The notes under the pieces were generated by a model. That model had not been told where the DNA came from. It did no database searches and worked only from the letters and a program-made list of their open reading frames with translations. The position numbers and the translations under genes are program-made. A stretch of 64,000 bases of DNA, from contig BGKB01000039.1 of assembly GCA_003116975.1 (NCBI GenBank), forward strand, positions 62,001 to 126,000. The letters run 5' to 3'. The stretch comes from Aurantiochytrium sp. KH105 (Eukaryota > Sar > Bigyra > Thraustochytrida > Thraustochytriidae). Below, in pieces: positions 20,571-32,700 of the stretch. Positions within the stretch are counted from its first letter, which is position 1. Each line of letters begins with the position of its first letter.

Positions 20571-21644
20571 ATGCTTGAGCGCGCAGGACCCGCGCTCGAC
20601 GGGTGGCGCGGCAAGAGGGCCGTCGAGGGCGCAGCTTTCTCTGGAGACGGAGCCTATCTCGTGAGCGTGAGCTCCAAGCTTCAGGGAAATGTATGGGACG
20701 GCCAATTGCGGCTCTTCGAGGTGGCTGACGAGAAAATGAATGTCACCTTGAAGACCGGATGCGCCACGGCACTCATGACGAGCCTTTCGGATGTGCAATG
20801 GGTCACCGAAGCCAAAACGGTTGCCACCGCGGCTGATGATGGCAATGTTTACGTTTACTCGATCGACGACGTAGGAGGACTCAAGGAGTTTTGCTTGCAG
20901 CGCACCCTCGCAGATCACGAAGACATTGTCACCTCTCTTGCCGTGAGCCGAGAAACGCGCCTTCTCACGTCCGGATCCTACGATGGATCCGTCAAGCGAT
21001 GGGACGTCGCGCGACCGGAAGCCCCCATCGTATCGCTGACGCCCGAAGATTGGTCTGGCGCCTGGAAACCTCCCATTGTTTGGGACGTTTCCGATTGCGG
21101 AGGCAAGGAAACCCACCTCTTGGCTTCGGCGCACCAAGACGGCCGCGTCCAGCTATGGGATGCGCGTGCACAGCAGCAGCCCATCGAATCATTTTCTGCC
21201 CCGTCGCCCCGCACCGGAGCCTGTTTGTCGCTCAGTTCGAGTGTTTTTGAGACCAGCTATCTTGCCGCTGGATTCGAGTCAGGGCTCGTGGGTATTCTCG
21301 ATCTTCGGGCGGGCTTTGTCGATAACGGCGGCGACACGCGCCACGGCGGCGCGGTGCACCGCGTCGAAACTTTTGTTACTGCCGAAAACGGCAAGACGTG
21401 CCTCGTGTCTGCCTCAGACGACGGCATGGTGCTTGCGGCACTCACTGCCACGGACGGCGACTCTTCCTCTGTGGCCTCAGCCTCGGCCTCGGTCCCAGAT
21501 GAGCGTAGCCATGGAGACTATGCCCGTGCGCTCGCAATTCGCCCACGTGGGGACCGGACAAACCAGCACATTGTCTCTGGGGGCTGGGATGGACTTTTGC
21601 AGCCCTACATGTGGGTCGAGAGCGACAAGGTTGTCACCATTTGA
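20571..21644 (+). CDS. Methylosome WD40 protein, MEP50/WDR77-like
   Basis: This is a 357-residue WD40 propeller, close to the 342 residues of human WDR77. The ATG at 20571 (context GGCCATGC) starts just before the first blade; an in-frame ATG at 20373 would add a 66-residue Arg/Ala-rich extension. The blades carry MEP50-like features. VSSKLQGNVWDGQLRLF parallels the unusual first blade of MEP50, and SLSDVQWV and HEDIVTSLAV follow in the same order. SGSYDGSVKRWD, ASAHQDGRVQLWD and a closing HGDYARALA and SGGWDGLL blade complete it. MEP50 binds PRMT5 and orients substrates such as Sm proteins and histones for symmetric Arg dimethylation. The gene for PRMT5 is not in this window. Another WD40 scaffold cannot be fully excluded. 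Confidence 0.65.
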   Translation: MLERAGPALDGWRGKRAVEGAAFSGDGAYLVSVSSKLQGNVWDGQLRLFEVADEKMNVTLKTGCATALMTSLSDVQWVTEAKTVATAADDGNVYVYSIDDVGGLKEFCLQRTLADHEDIVTSLAVSRETRLLTSGSYDGSVKRWDVARPEAPIVSLTPEDWSGAWKPPIVWDVSDCGGKETHLLASAHQDGRVQLWDARAQQQPIESFSAPSPRTGACLSLSSSVFETSYLAAGFESGLVGILDLRAGFVDNGGDTRHGGAVHRVETFVTAENGKTCLVSASDDGMVLAALTATDGDSSSVASASASVPDERSHGDYARALAIRPRGDRTNQHIVSGGWDGLLQPYMWVESDKVVTI

Positions 21645-22159
21645 GGACACTTGCGAGGAAACAGAGCAGCGAACCCATTGGTAATAACGGCAGGCTGTGC
21701 ACAGACGACAAACGTTACATTTCATCGATCGCTGAACAAAGGCTGATGAGGGAAGATATGTTGCGTTCACTGCTGCTGCCTGCAAGAAGTAGGCCTAAAT
21801 TGCTGCTGCGCGAAGAAGGTTAGCGCTGCGGGAGCTTGTGCGAGAAATCTTGCACACGAAAAGTATCTCGCACAAGTGACAATCTTGTACGGGAAAGGAT
21901 ATTTTTTGAATGAGAAAGCAATCTTGCACAAAAAATTCGGCTCACTCAAATGCATGCGTACAAGACACGACAACCTCCCCCCCCCCCTAGCCCCCCCCCC
22001 CCTTCCCGTGTTGATAAGAATGAAAAAAGCAAAAAGGAAAACATTTGAAAACGAAGCAAACGATGTCGAACCATGTCAAATCTAGTTTTTGCAATACTTC
22101 AACACTCGCCCATCAGAAACAACAAGTAGTAGGCCTAACGGGTTCTTGAATACTTACAA
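21645..22159. other. Convergent 3' flanks with poly-C runs
   Basis: This region separates the 3' ends of the WD40 and Mrd1 genes. It contains two C-runs (21977-21987 and 21991-22002), a set of CTTGCACA/CTTGTGCG-like short repeats around 21835-21930, and two TAGGCCTA palindromes (21790-21797 and 22130-22137). No gene was recognised. Confidence 0.55.
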
Positions 22160-24502
22160 TTAACCCTGAATAGCTTTGGCTGCCTTTTCTCGCATGGCGT
22201 CCATGCTCGTGTTGTCCTCAGCCCACTCGAGCACAAGGTGCCTTCCATAAAAGTGGGTATTGGTGAGCGCAGCAAAAGCAGTGCGCGCCTCCTGATGTGT
22301 GACGAAATCCACAAAAGCAAATCCGCGATGAGATCCATCCGGCTTCTTGGGAATACGAATCGAGTTGACCTGGCCATACGCCGAGACCAGCTGGCGCAAC
22401 TCTTTGCGGTTGGCCTCGAATGCCAAGTTGCGAACAATAATCTTGGTGGCCTCCTCCGCACTCTTGGCATCGGCGTGCACCAGCGTCGGCTTCGAAGACT
22501 GTTTACGTCCCGCGCCGCGAGGAGCAGCTGCTGCGCTCAAATCGACTGCGCGCTTGGAAATACTGATCTCGAGCTCGTGGTCGTCGAGACCCTGGCCACG
22601 TGCCTTGCGCAACGCCTTGCGACACGACTTGTCGTCCTTGAACTCGACGAAACCGAAGCCCATCGACAGCTCGTCGCGACCATTCTTGCGCGGAATCGAC
22701 ACATGGATGATGTTTCCTTTGCCAACAATCTTTTCAAAGAATTGCTGCAAGCTCGCCTCGCGCGTGTCAAAGTTCAAGTTCTTCACAAACAGCGTATGAC
22801 GATCCTCCACCTTTTGGTCGTCGCCAATGGGCACAATTCCACTTGGCTCTGCTCCTGCGTTCTCGCCAGCATCGGCCTCGGCCTCCTTGGCGGCCTTCTC
22901 GGCCGCGGCAGCAGACTTGATTGCCGCTTCGGCATCGGCTGCAGCAGCGCGTTTGCGAGCAAGACCTTCCTCATCGAGCACATTGGCAGGAGCCCATTCG
23001 AGATAAATGGGGACGCGCTTGTACCGCTTGTACGCCATTCCACTAAAGGCGCGCTTCGCGTTCTTGGGTTCAAAAAACTGAACCAGAGCCATAGTTTTCG
23101 AGGGAGGCAGAACAAACTTCTCTACATCTCCAAAGCGCGCAAACATCTGACGCAACTGAGACTTATCCGTCTCCGCAGGAAGGTTCTTGACCAAAAAGGT
23201 ATCCTTGCTGCGCTTCACGCTTGCCGGATCGCGCACTCCCTGCTCGAGCAAGTCGACGTCAACGCCCTCGTCCGCAAGAAAGGCCTTGGTTTCCGCAATG
23301 ACGCGCGTCTCACTCAGGGCCATGCGTACAGCGGCACTCGTCTTGTCACCCTCATCACCGCCCAAAAGAAGATCGCCCTTGCTCACACCGAGATCGTCTG
23401 CCACAGCGCCCACTGCAGCATCACCTCGCACGAAGAGAGCGTTCCAGCTGCGCGAGTCGGAAGCCTGCTCCTTGCGCTCCGCCTCCTTCTTCGCCTTAAA
23501 CGAAGTCGGCTTCCCGTTATCGCCGGCCCCATTTGCCTCACCGCTCTTTTCCTTTTCCTCCTTTTCCAGCGCGGGCATTACGTGCAAAAGACGGCCTTGG
23601 AAAATTTGCATGTCCATCTTTCCAATCGCTGTCACGGCGTTCTCGGGAATCATAAAGGTTACGTATCCGAAGCCGCGCGAGCGTCCGCTGTCATCTTTGG
23701 GAATGTGCGTTTCCGCAAGCTTGCCAAATCGCGAAAAGGCTGCATCCAGGTCCTCCTCAGTGGCATCAAAGCACAAGTTTCGCACAAAAAGGCGTCCGGA
23801 TTCTGCCGCAACAGCAACCGAAGGCGCCGCGCGTGCGCCATTGTCGTCCGAGGGCTTACCATTTTTAGAATTCTTGACGTCTTTGTCTTCGTCTTCGTTA
23901 TCCTTGCCGCTCTTTTGTTTCTCGGCAGAGACCTGATTGTCGCTGTTGCCCTTCGTCTCGTCGTCATCGTCATCGTCATCGTCATCCTCTTCCTCCTCCG
24001 CTGCCCCGGGGTTGTTGTTGTCCTCGTCGGCCCAGAACTGTTGCTGCCTTCGGGGCTGCATGAGTTTAAGGAATTCTGCGAGCTTCTTGTCCTCGGGCTG
24101 GCCGTTCCTCCGCTTCTTCTTGTTGCTGGTCGTGTCCGCGTCGGCGGCGCCGCCGGAATCGGCGCCACTCTCCGCGGCATCGCGGGCCCGCTTGCCGTGC
24201 TTGCGATCGAGGCGTTTGTCGCCGTATGGGAGAGCAAAGTCGATGGAGAGTCTGCACGTATCAAAGTATGACTTGTTGAAGTACTTGAGCGCCTCGCTGG
24301 CGTCATCGACCGTCCTGAACCCGACGAAGGCCACCTGCCGCGGCACGCCCGCGGCCGTCTTGAGCACCTTGGCGTCCGTCACCTCGGCGCCACGCGCCGC
24401 GAAGAACTCCTTCACGCGGCTCTCCGACACGTACTTGGGCACGTTCTTCACGCAGAGCCGCGAGCTCGGCTCCCGCGCCGCGCCGCCCTCCTGTCGCGCC
24501 AT
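22160..24502 (-). CDS. Mrd1/RBM19-like rRNA-processing protein with five RRMs
   Basis: This is a 780-residue protein whose ATG at 24502 lies ten residues before the first RRM. The RRMs are near residues 12-90 (RLCVKNVPK), 234-308 (RLFVRNLCF and RSRGFGYVTF), 432-505 (FLVKNLPAETDK), 569-650 (LFVKNLNFD and MGFGFVEF) and 685-762 (IIVRNLAFEA and RGFAFVDF). The RNP1 and RNP2 aromatic residues are visible in most of them. Acidic linkers (around 180-225) and a Lys/Ala-rich linker separate the domains. Five RRMs with this spacing match yeast Mrd1; animal RBM19 has six. Mrd1 binds pre-rRNA and U3-containing SSU processome particles and is needed for 18S rRNA cleavage in the nucleolus. The third RRM is degenerate in RNP1, as in the family. 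Confidence 0.85.
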   Translation of the reverse strand: MARQEGGAAREPSSRLCVKNVPKYVSESRVKEFFAARGAEVTDAKVLKTAAGVPRQVAFVGFRTVDDASEALKYFNKSYFDTCRLSIDFALPYGDKRLDRKHGKRARDAAESGADSGGAADADTTSNKKKRRNGQPEDKKLAEFLKLMQPRRQQQFWADEDNNNPGAAEEEEDDDDDDDDDETKGNSDNQVSAEKQKSGKDNEDEDKDVKNSKNGKPSDDNGARAAPSVAVAAESGRLFVRNLCFDATEEDLDAAFSRFGKLAETHIPKDDSGRSRGFGYVTFMIPENAVTAIGKMDMQIFQGRLLHVMPALEKEEKEKSGEANGAGDNGKPTSFKAKKEAERKEQASDSRSWNALFVRGDAAVGAVADDLGVSKGDLLLGGDEGDKTSAAVRMALSETRVIAETKAFLADEGVDVDLLEQGVRDPASVKRSKDTFLVKNLPAETDKSQLRQMFARFGDVEKFVLPPSKTMALVQFFEPKNAKRAFSGMAYKRYKRVPIYLEWAPANVLDEEGLARKRAAAADAEAAIKSAAAAEKAAKEAEADAGENAGAEPSGIVPIGDDQKVEDRHTLFVKNLNFDTREASLQQFFEKIVGKGNIIHVSIPRKNGRDELSMGFGFVEFKDDKSCRKALRKARGQGLDDHELEISISKRAVDLSAAAAPRGAGRKQSSKPTLVHADAKSAEEATKIIVRNLAFEANRKELRQLVSAYGQVNSIRIPKKPDGSHRGFAFVDFVTHQEARTAFAALTNTHFYGRHLVLEWAEDNTSMDAMREKAAKAIQG

Positions 24503-24909
24503 CGCGCTCGTGCAACGCAACGCAACGCGACGCAACGCAACGCAACGCGAGCTCGGGCGTCGTCTTCGTCGCCGCCGCCGCCACCAGAACTGGGTCTGTC
24601 TGGCCAGAGAGGAGTCCGGGCCTTTCATCCGCGTTCCTCCTCGTTCCTCTGCGCAACCTCTTTTCGCGCAACGCATTTTCCGGCCTCTTTTATTCTATTT
24701 TTTTATTCTTCTCCCGTTGAGGCCTACAACGGATCGTCGGCGCGGCTTGGCACTGACTGCACTGGGTTTGCGTGCATAATATGAGCGCTCGCGCGGAGCG
24801 AGGAAGCTTGGATTTTGGTGGCGAGCGTTGCGCTTGCCGGTGAAGAGGACGGACGACAGGTCCGACTTGATTTGCTTCTGCGATTCTGTATTACAATTGG
24901 GGCCAGACG
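24503..24909. other. Divergent promoter region with GCAAC repeats
   Basis: This spacer between the Mrd1 and acidic-protein genes contains GCAAC pentamers at 24512-24550 in the Mrd1 leader, a CGCCGCCGCC run near 24570 and a T-rich patch at 24690-24712. No gene was seen. Confidence 0.55.
24512..24550. repeat. GCAAC pentanucleotide repeat
   Basis: Seven to eight GCAAC/GCGAC units lie immediately upstream of the Mrd1 start codon, probably in its leader. Confidence 0.85.
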
Positions 24910-26532
24910 ATGGAGACGTACTGCGAGAACAACCTCGAGGCCGCTTTTGAGAAGTGGTCGCAAAAGAGCGACTATGTTTCGATCGAGGATCTCGAGTGCG
25001 TCCTTGCCGATCTCCCGAAAAATAAGAGGTTTCGTACCTGGCTTCCGATGGCAGCAACCATGGTCCAGGACGCTATCCAGCGGGGCGATGTGGATCCAAA
25101 AAAGGGCATTAAACGCGACGCCTTCTTCGCACTCATGACTCACTATTTCAAGTGCGCCAAAAACGATATGGCCGAATCCCAGCCCCCCACGCAGAGCTCA
25201 AAGTCATCAGAAAGTACACAATTCGATATGCACCTCGACCTTGACGCTGCTCAAAAGGAACTCGATGACGCGGCGGGTTCTCCGCGAAATGCAGAGACCG
25301 AAGAAGTAGATTCTTCACCCGTGCCAGCTGCAAGCAATTTCAGAGTCGGTATTGTGGAAGTTCTTTCATCCGATGACGATGGAGATGATGGAGATGAAGA
25401 GCATGACCAAGACGATCTTCCCTCCATCCACTCCACAAGTAGCGCAGTACATCACGATGTGCACGATCCATCATTCCAAGCCGAAAATCTTCAAGAGGTC
25501 GAGAATGATGGTAAGACGGAAAGCGCGGCCTCACATGACGCTAATCCAGCATCTCAACACGATAATATATCCGTCGAAAGCGAAAGTGCTGGTGTTCAGT
25601 GTGAAACCAAGTCGGTGATCGGTGACGAAAAAATCCGTGACATTGAAGCAACGGATGCCATCAAGAAAACGCAGGCAAGCAGCGAGAACATGTCGACTAA
25701 AGAGGAATTCCAAGAAGAAGAAGAAGGCGATGAGAGTAAGCTGATGATGCTTGAAGATGATGATGCACCAATAAAGAAAGAAACCACACCAGAGGAGGAG
25801 GAGGAGGAGGAGGAGGAGGCAGAGGACAACAATAAAAGTTTCGCCGATCAAAGTTATTGCTCCGAAGATACTGAAGTCGGCGATGAAAATCAAAAGATCT
25901 CGCGAGAGGACGAAGCACTTACCGAGTCTTCATCTTTGCAGACTGGAAACAAAGAGGAGCATAAACAGGAGGAAGAGAAGGAAGAAAAAACCAGCCGTAA
26001 AACGCGAAAAGACCTTCCTCCCTCCACGTCTGCCATGGCAATGCTCGAGCAAGGTGAGAACTGTGCACTTGCACAAGAGCCTAGCAAGGAAAGTTCTATG
26101 TCAGCAAGAAGTCCAAATGCACAAAACGATTCAGCTCTCTCCAAGAAAGACCAGGATGATTATGAAAGCAAGAAAGACAACAAGAAAGACGAAGCGACTC
26201 TCAAGTCTCTTGCCGACCAGCTGCAAGACGTGAAGCTTCGTCACGTGGAGGAAACTGAAAAGTCCGAAATAAAGAGAGATCTCGCGCCGCATCTGCGTGA
26301 TATTGAGGCGATGCAGGACAAGCAAGTCGAACAAGTAAAGGATGAGAAGAAGAAAAAGAAGAAGAAAGCTTGCAAGACCAAAGATAGGCCCACTGAACAC
26401 CTGATTGCGGAGAACCGTGAATTGCGAACAATGCTAGCTGTTGCGCGTCTCGATCTTTCCAAGGCTCTCGAAGAGATAGAATATTGGAGAATTCGCGCTG
26501 AAGCCCTTCAGCGTTGCTTGCAGTCGGACTGA
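24910..26532 (+). CDS. Acidic protein with N-terminal helical domain and C-terminal coiled coil
   Basis: This is a 540-residue protein. Residues 1-75 form a compact, mostly helical region (LEAAFEKWSQKSDYVSIEDL, then MVQDAIQRGDVDP) that resembles an EF-hand-like pair without a canonical calcium loop. Residues 75-480 are very acidic and probably disordered, with Glu runs near 295-310. They hold many Ser/Thr-Glu/Asp pairs that would suit casein kinase 2. A Lys run (KKKKKKK) near residue 485 precedes a C-terminal coiled coil starting ENRELRTMLAVARL and ending near the stop. The gene is convergent with the giant Tudor/EF-hand gene, 261 bases apart. I do not recognise a family. The layout (N-terminal module, acidic spacer, coiled coil) suggests a scaffold. 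Confidence 0.7.
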   Translation: METYCENNLEAAFEKWSQKSDYVSIEDLECVLADLPKNKRFRTWLPMAATMVQDAIQRGDVDPKKGIKRDAFFALMTHYFKCAKNDMAESQPPTQSSKSSESTQFDMHLDLDAAQKELDDAAGSPRNAETEEVDSSPVPAASNFRVGIVEVLSSDDDGDDGDEEHDQDDLPSIHSTSSAVHHDVHDPSFQAENLQEVENDGKTESAASHDANPASQHDNISVESESAGVQCETKSVIGDEKIRDIEATDAIKKTQASSENMSTKEEFQEEEEGDESKLMMLEDDDAPIKKETTPEEEEEEEEEAEDNNKSFADQSYCSEDTEVGDENQKISREDEALTESSSLQTGNKEEHKQEEEKEEKTSRKTRKDLPPSTSAMAMLEQGENCALAQEPSKESSMSARSPNAQNDSALSKKDQDDYESKKDNKKDEATLKSLADQLQDVKLRHVEETEKSEIKRDLAPHLRDIEAMQDKQVEQVKDEKKKKKKKACKTKDRPTEHLIAENRELRTMLAVARLDLSKALEEIEYWRIRAEALQRCLQSD

Positions 26533-26793
26533 CAACCGCCCCCACCCCCCACCCCCTCCCCACACACTCGCACACACAGGCAAAACAAATTGGCATTTAT
26601 TTTCCTTCAAAAAAGTTCAAGTGAACTTGAAATATATTTGCAGAAAATTGTATAAAGAAAGAAAGCCTGACCTTGCTACCAGGCTCGTTTTTTCGAGATT
26701 ACAAAAGACAAAAACGATGGTGAACGAAAATTGTTGTCCGTCCTCTCTCTTCTATAACAAAATGTGGATCATCAAAACACAGCAGAATAAAGT

Positions 26794-29700
26794 TTATGAA
26801 TTGAGGAATTTCATGCTGACCTTGAGTCGAGTCCCGAGCTGCAAAATGAGGTCGTCTCCACCAGCAGCCTTGTTTTCGGGCTCGGCCTGCTGCAGACCCA
26901 GCCTTTTTTCAAAGTTCGAAACAAGATGCAAAAAGGCAAAAAAGTTGCGCTTCTCAAGTGGGCTCGCCGTCTTCTCAAGCCACTCGCCCACAGAACCCTT
27001 GGGCGCAAGCGGAATCTTGCCGTCAGGGACAATCAATCCTTCGGTCCAATCCCCGAGGAATGCCGACTCGAGCCCCGAACTGTTCCGATCGAGTAGCTGC
27101 ATGTTCGAGTTGCGCTGCGCATTTTCGTCGCTTGATTCTTCCCCCAGGGCTGGCGCCCCTGCCAGCGGCTTGGGACCAAAAGCACGCGCAAACTCTACAA
27201 AGCTGATCTTCCCATCACGGTCAACATCCACGCGTCGGATGAGCTCTTGTGCTTCTTCCCGACTCACGGGAAAACCAATTTTGAGCATTGCGCTCACCAG
27301 CTCGACAGAAGTGATCTTGCCGTCCCCATTACGATCAAAGAGCTTAAAGCACTCGCGCATTCCAGCACCTTGCTCCGTCATTGACGCCACGAACTGCATA
27401 AGCCGTCGTTCAACGCCATACACTGCATCGTCTTCGAGCGAGAGGAAGGAAACGAACTGCTTGTACGCGAAGCGGTCCTCGCCCTTGAGATCAAATCGTG
27501 CGCACAAACAGGCCAGATCCTCGTGTGTAAGAGCCCAGCCCTGGTTCGATGCAACTTTACGAAGGCTGCGCTTGCTTACGTATCCCTTGCCATTCTTGTC
27601 AATGTTTTTGAAGGCCTTGAGGATCGTCGTGTACCCTGTACGCTTCTGCATCGCCATCTTTCGAATTTTGTGCCGAATATCGCTTTCCATCTGACCTGCT
27701 GATGTGGTCCCCACAAGCGCACCAGATGCACTTAGCGCCCACTGATCACGATCCGAACCACGTGTGACAAACATGAGAAAGTGTCTGTAGTCCATCTTGT
27801 GACCCTTGTGGTCGGTGTCGAGCTTGGCAAGTACCTTTGTGACTTCTTCGGGAGTCAAATCGAAGCCAAGACTCTCGAGAGCTCGGCTCATTTCCGCATG
27901 CGAAACAAATCCGTCCTTATCCGTGTCAAAGAGCTCAAACGCATCACTGTAGTCGGCGGCTGCGCCCGAGCTTAGCGCATCAGACACCACGTGTCCAAGC
28001 TTGCGCAGAACCTGGAAAACGAGTGGATCTATGCCCTCTTTTTCCATGCGCTCCCGTTCTGCGCGTAGCGCGGCAATACCCTTTTGAATGTCGACGTTCG
28101 AGATAGCACGTTTCCATCCAGGGGCGTCTGCCTCTGCATCATGATTTCGGCAAAACTCGACGACCTCCTCGAACTTGATCTTGCCGTTGTCTCCAAGAAA
28201 GTTGGCGAGAACTTCAAGCAACGCTGGTTTCTCTGCGCGCTTAATGGACGCAACCTGCGCCAGCATGTCTGCAAGCGCCTTGCGCTCCACGCATCCATCG
28301 CCGTCCTTATCCAGCTTTTCACGGATCTGGGCTTCGACATCATGCTCAACCATGGCTCGCTTCAAACGTGGTAGAAGCCTTCCCACGCGTGCTGCATGAC
28401 TCTCATCGTCTTGCGTTCCGCTTGCAGCCTCTTTGCATCCGGCGACCAGATCTCGGTAAAAGATCTTGGACCGCGTCCCGCGACCATATTTGCGAACGAG
28501 CTTGGCCTGAAGATTTCCAGAAATCCTCTTACGGATGCCCAACTTTCCGAGCACCCGCTGCACCTTGCTTGCTTCCAGGTACCCACGACCATGATTGTCT
28601 GCGCGCTCAAATACGGCCTTGAAGCGTTTGCGCGAGTCCTTGAGGAGGATCTTGCCGACATAGTTTTCGAAGTTGCGCACAACCACGCCTCCCGCCAAAG
28701 CATCTTCGGCATCCGAGTCCCACTCTTCGTCACCATCAACGTCACTCTCGGACCACTCGCTTGCACTTGGTGACGGGCTTCGCGACGGAAGACGTCTCCG
28801 CCTCGGACTGCGACGTCTGGAGCTTCGCCTCTCCTCGCCTCTTCGAGGCGAGCTGTGCCGGTTCCGAGAACGTCTCGAATCAGAAGCGCTGTCCGCCTCC
28901 GAGTCGTCCTCAGAATCATCCTCGGAGTCGTCGCGAGCTCCGCGTCGGCTCCCCCGGCTTCTGCCCCGCGAACCCGATTGATGGCGTTTGAGAAGCTGCA
29001 CGAATTCGCGATAGGACAATCGACCGTCCCCATTACGGTCCAGAAGTCTAACCATTGAACGGAGCTCCACCTTGGTGTACTGCAGACCGAGCTTGTCGAG
29101 CGCATGACCGAGCTCAATCCGACTAATGTACCCATCTCCATCCACGTCAAAGGAGTCAAAGACTTCTTGATAGTTGCGCATTGCACCCTTGCGAAAGCCC
29201 TTCTTAAAAATTCGTCCAAGCAGAGCGGCAAGTTCCTCGCCGCTCTCGCTTTCCTCGTCAGTTTCTGTTGCCCTCGCCCCGCGTCGAGGACTGCGGCCCC
29301 GCGCACCAGCGAGACGACGGATCAAACGCGCGTCAACATGCGTCTCCTTATCACCATCGTCATAGTCAATGTCAAATGTACCGTTGGCTCGAACGCGAAC
29401 AATCTTGCCCTTGTAGAACTTGGTTTTTCCTTTGAAGCGAGCTTCGACGCGCTCTCCTTGGCGAAATCCCCTTTCTTGGTCTTCGGATCCGGATGATGGA
29501 CTCTCTTGCGGAGACCGCCGCGCGCGGCTACGGGGCGAGCGAGACCTTGTTGGCGATCGACGCGAGGTTTTTGTTCGAATCATGTTCCTCTTGACGCGAA
29601 GCTCGCGATCGCCGTCGTCGTAAAGAATGGCGCACGATCCGTCGCGGTTCACGCGCGTGATCTTGCCAGGGTAGTACTTTTGGCCTCCTCGAAAACGCGC

Positions 29701-32700
29701 TTCAACACGATCCCCCTCGTGAAGAGCTTCTTCCCTTCTGTTGTCTTCGTCTTCGTCGTCATCATCCTCCGTCTCTGGCTCACGTGTGCGACGCGCTCGC
29801 GGGGATTGGGAACGACGGCTACCTTGGTCCAAAAACTTGATGCTTTCGGGCTTGACGCGACGCTCAAAGTCCCCGTCGTCATACTTGATATCGCAGGATC
29901 CGTCGGGATATGCCCGTTCTACGACACCCTTGTAAAATCGCTTGCCATTCTTGTACCTTGCTTCGACACGGTCACCGCGTTCGGCGGTACGATGTTTGGT
30001 ACGAGGAGAACGCGCTCCAAGCGTGCGAATATTGCGCTTGACGACATTGCGTTCTTTGTCGCCATCATCGTAGGAGATGTCATAGGTGCCATCCCCATTG
30101 ACACGAGTAATTTTACCCTTGTACATTTTGGCTCCTCCGCGGTATTTCGCCTCCACTCTGCTTCCCACTTGTAGCTCATCCTCCTCACTACTCGCATCGC
30201 CAGGGCTGTCAAGGCTTCGGATTTTCGATGATGGAACCATTCGTTCCACGTCCCCGTCGTCATATGCAATGTCCGCGGATCCGTTGCTATGGACACGTGT
30301 GATCTTGCCCTTGTAATACTTGGCCCCGCCTCGGAATTTGGCCTCTACACGAGATCCCACACGAAGTTTCGTCCCCGCGCTAGCCTCGCCAGACTCGTCA
30401 ACGAGTTTGCGAACATTTTCAGGACTGATACCCTGCTCGCGGTCACCATCATCAAAGTTAATGTCAAAGCTTCCATTGCGGTTCACGCGCGCGACCTTGC
30501 CCTTGTAAAATTTCCTTCCCCCTCGGAACCTCGCCTCTACACGATCACCTCGTTGAATGTCGCTCGCTTGATCTTCGTCCGCGCTATCAAAGCCCGCACG
30601 GTTTCGGGACGGAGAATGTCGAGCGCCGCCGCCTCCATCAAGCGGACGGATTTTGCTTCTTTCAACGTGCGTTTCGCGATCACCATCGTCGTAGTGGATG
30701 GCATAGGTGCCGTCCGGGTTTTTCCGAACAATTTTCCCCTTGTAGTAGCGTCTCCCGCCCTTGAAGAGCGCCTCGACTCTATCTCCGCGCGCCAATTCTG
30801 GTGACCCTCCGTCCTCCAGATCTGTCTCCGCGCTGGTCGGAGCGTCTTCCAGACTGCGAACGAGGCTCGCCGGCACTCGAGTCTCCCGATCGCCGTCAAC
30901 GTAGTGGATGTCATAGGTTTCGTCTGCATGCGCACGAGTAATCTTACCCTTGTACCATTTCCTTCCGCGGCGGAATCGAGCTTCCACCGCAGTACCAACG
31001 CGCAAGAGGCTGGGTGCCGTGGATCCAGCCGTTAATTTTCGAATATCTTCAGGACGAACGCCTTGCTCGCGGTTGCCGTCGGTGTAGGCTATGTTGTACG
31101 TGCCATTGGGGTTGACGCGCATGATCTTTCCTTGAACAAACCTTCTGCCGCCTTTGTACCTTGCTTCGACTTGGTCGCCTCGTTGAAAGCCGGCATCGGC
31201 CTCGCTTTCCTCGCCGCTAATCATGCCATCATTGTCAAGAGCTCGAATAAGTGAAGCGTCAACCGAACGCTCGCGGTCGCCATCGGCGTAGTCAATGGCA
31301 AAAGTGCCATCGCGATTGTCACGAACGATTTTTCCAGCATAGAACTTGCGTCCCTTGCGGAATTTTGCCTCCACATTTTGCCCGACGCGAAAAGAAGCGC
31401 GAGCGCTTGATCTGCCACCTCCTCGAGGGCTTGCCCCGCCATCATCTGGCTCAAGAGACCGGACCATGTGGGCCGGGACCTTGAGTTCGCGATCTCCGTC
31501 ATCATAGCTGATGGCAAAGGAGCCATCGGGATTTGCCCGCATGACTTTGCCCTTGTACCACTTTGATCCGCCCCGAAAGCGTGCTTCAACCCGGGATCCT
31601 CGCTGAAGCTCTTTTTCATCCCCTCGGTTACGACCGAAACGGCCTCTGGTGTGAGGATTCGCATCATCGTCGTCCGTGTCGTCCGCATCAAAGGTGGCCC
31701 GCCCACGAGGCTGCCTGCCTCCCGTGCGATTTGACGAGGCCGGAGCACGTCGCACAAAGCGAGCCGCAACACGAGTCTCGCGATCGCCGTCATCGTAAGC
31801 AATGTCGCAAGCCCCACTTGCGTACACCTTTTCTACGGTGCCAGCGTACCATTTTTTGCCGCGTTTGTAAAGAGCTTCGACACGGTCACCGCGACGCAAT
31901 GGTCCTTGATCTTCGCTGATCGCCCCTGCATCGTCGCCATCAAGATCGCTGTCAGCTTGACTGTCGAAGCGCGTTCCGCGACGCGAAGGCGAGCGAGATT
32001 TGCGTCCAGCGCCGCCCTCGCTGGCTCCAAGGACGCGAATGCTGGCAGGCGCAACGCGGCGCTCAAAATCTCCATCCGCATAGGCGATATCGCACGATCC
32101 ATCAGGATGAACGCGCTCAACAGTGCCTTTGTAATACTTGCGACCTCCCTTGTAGCGCGCCTCAACTTTGTCGCCTTCGCGTGGGCCGTCCTGACTATCG
32201 AATCGATCATCATCATGATCGTGATCTGCGGCGCCCGAGCTAAGTGCATCGACGGTGGGCAAGGCAGCCCGAACAAGCGACGCAGAGACGCGTGTTTCGG
32301 TGTCACCGTCGTCGTACATAATGTCGTAGGTGCCATCAGGTCGTTTACGCTCGATGACTCCAGGAACGTACCTGCGTCCGCGACGCATGCGCGCCTCGAT
32401 GCGCTGGCCGGGCCGAAAACTCGCCTCTCCATCGCCGACGAGATCTTCTGTAAACTTGCCTCGACCGCCGCCGGAACGTTTCTTTTGCGGTGAGTTTCTG
32501 CCACTTTGCCCGCTGGCAATTCGGATCGCCTTGACAAAGATGCCGTAGCGCACCTTACCTTGTGCTCCGCCGAGTGACCTCGAGACATCTTTGAGCACAG
32601 AGAACGGAATACCAAAACGTGCGCGCTCAACATTTCGTTCAAATTCGCGTGCTGAGATTTTCCCCGTCGCGTCTTGATCGAGCATTTCAAAGTTGTCTTG

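Noticed and set aside
22238-24271. 677-codon plus-strand frame
   Set aside because: It is antisense to the five-RRM Mrd1 gene. The RRM motifs on the minus strand are unambiguous.
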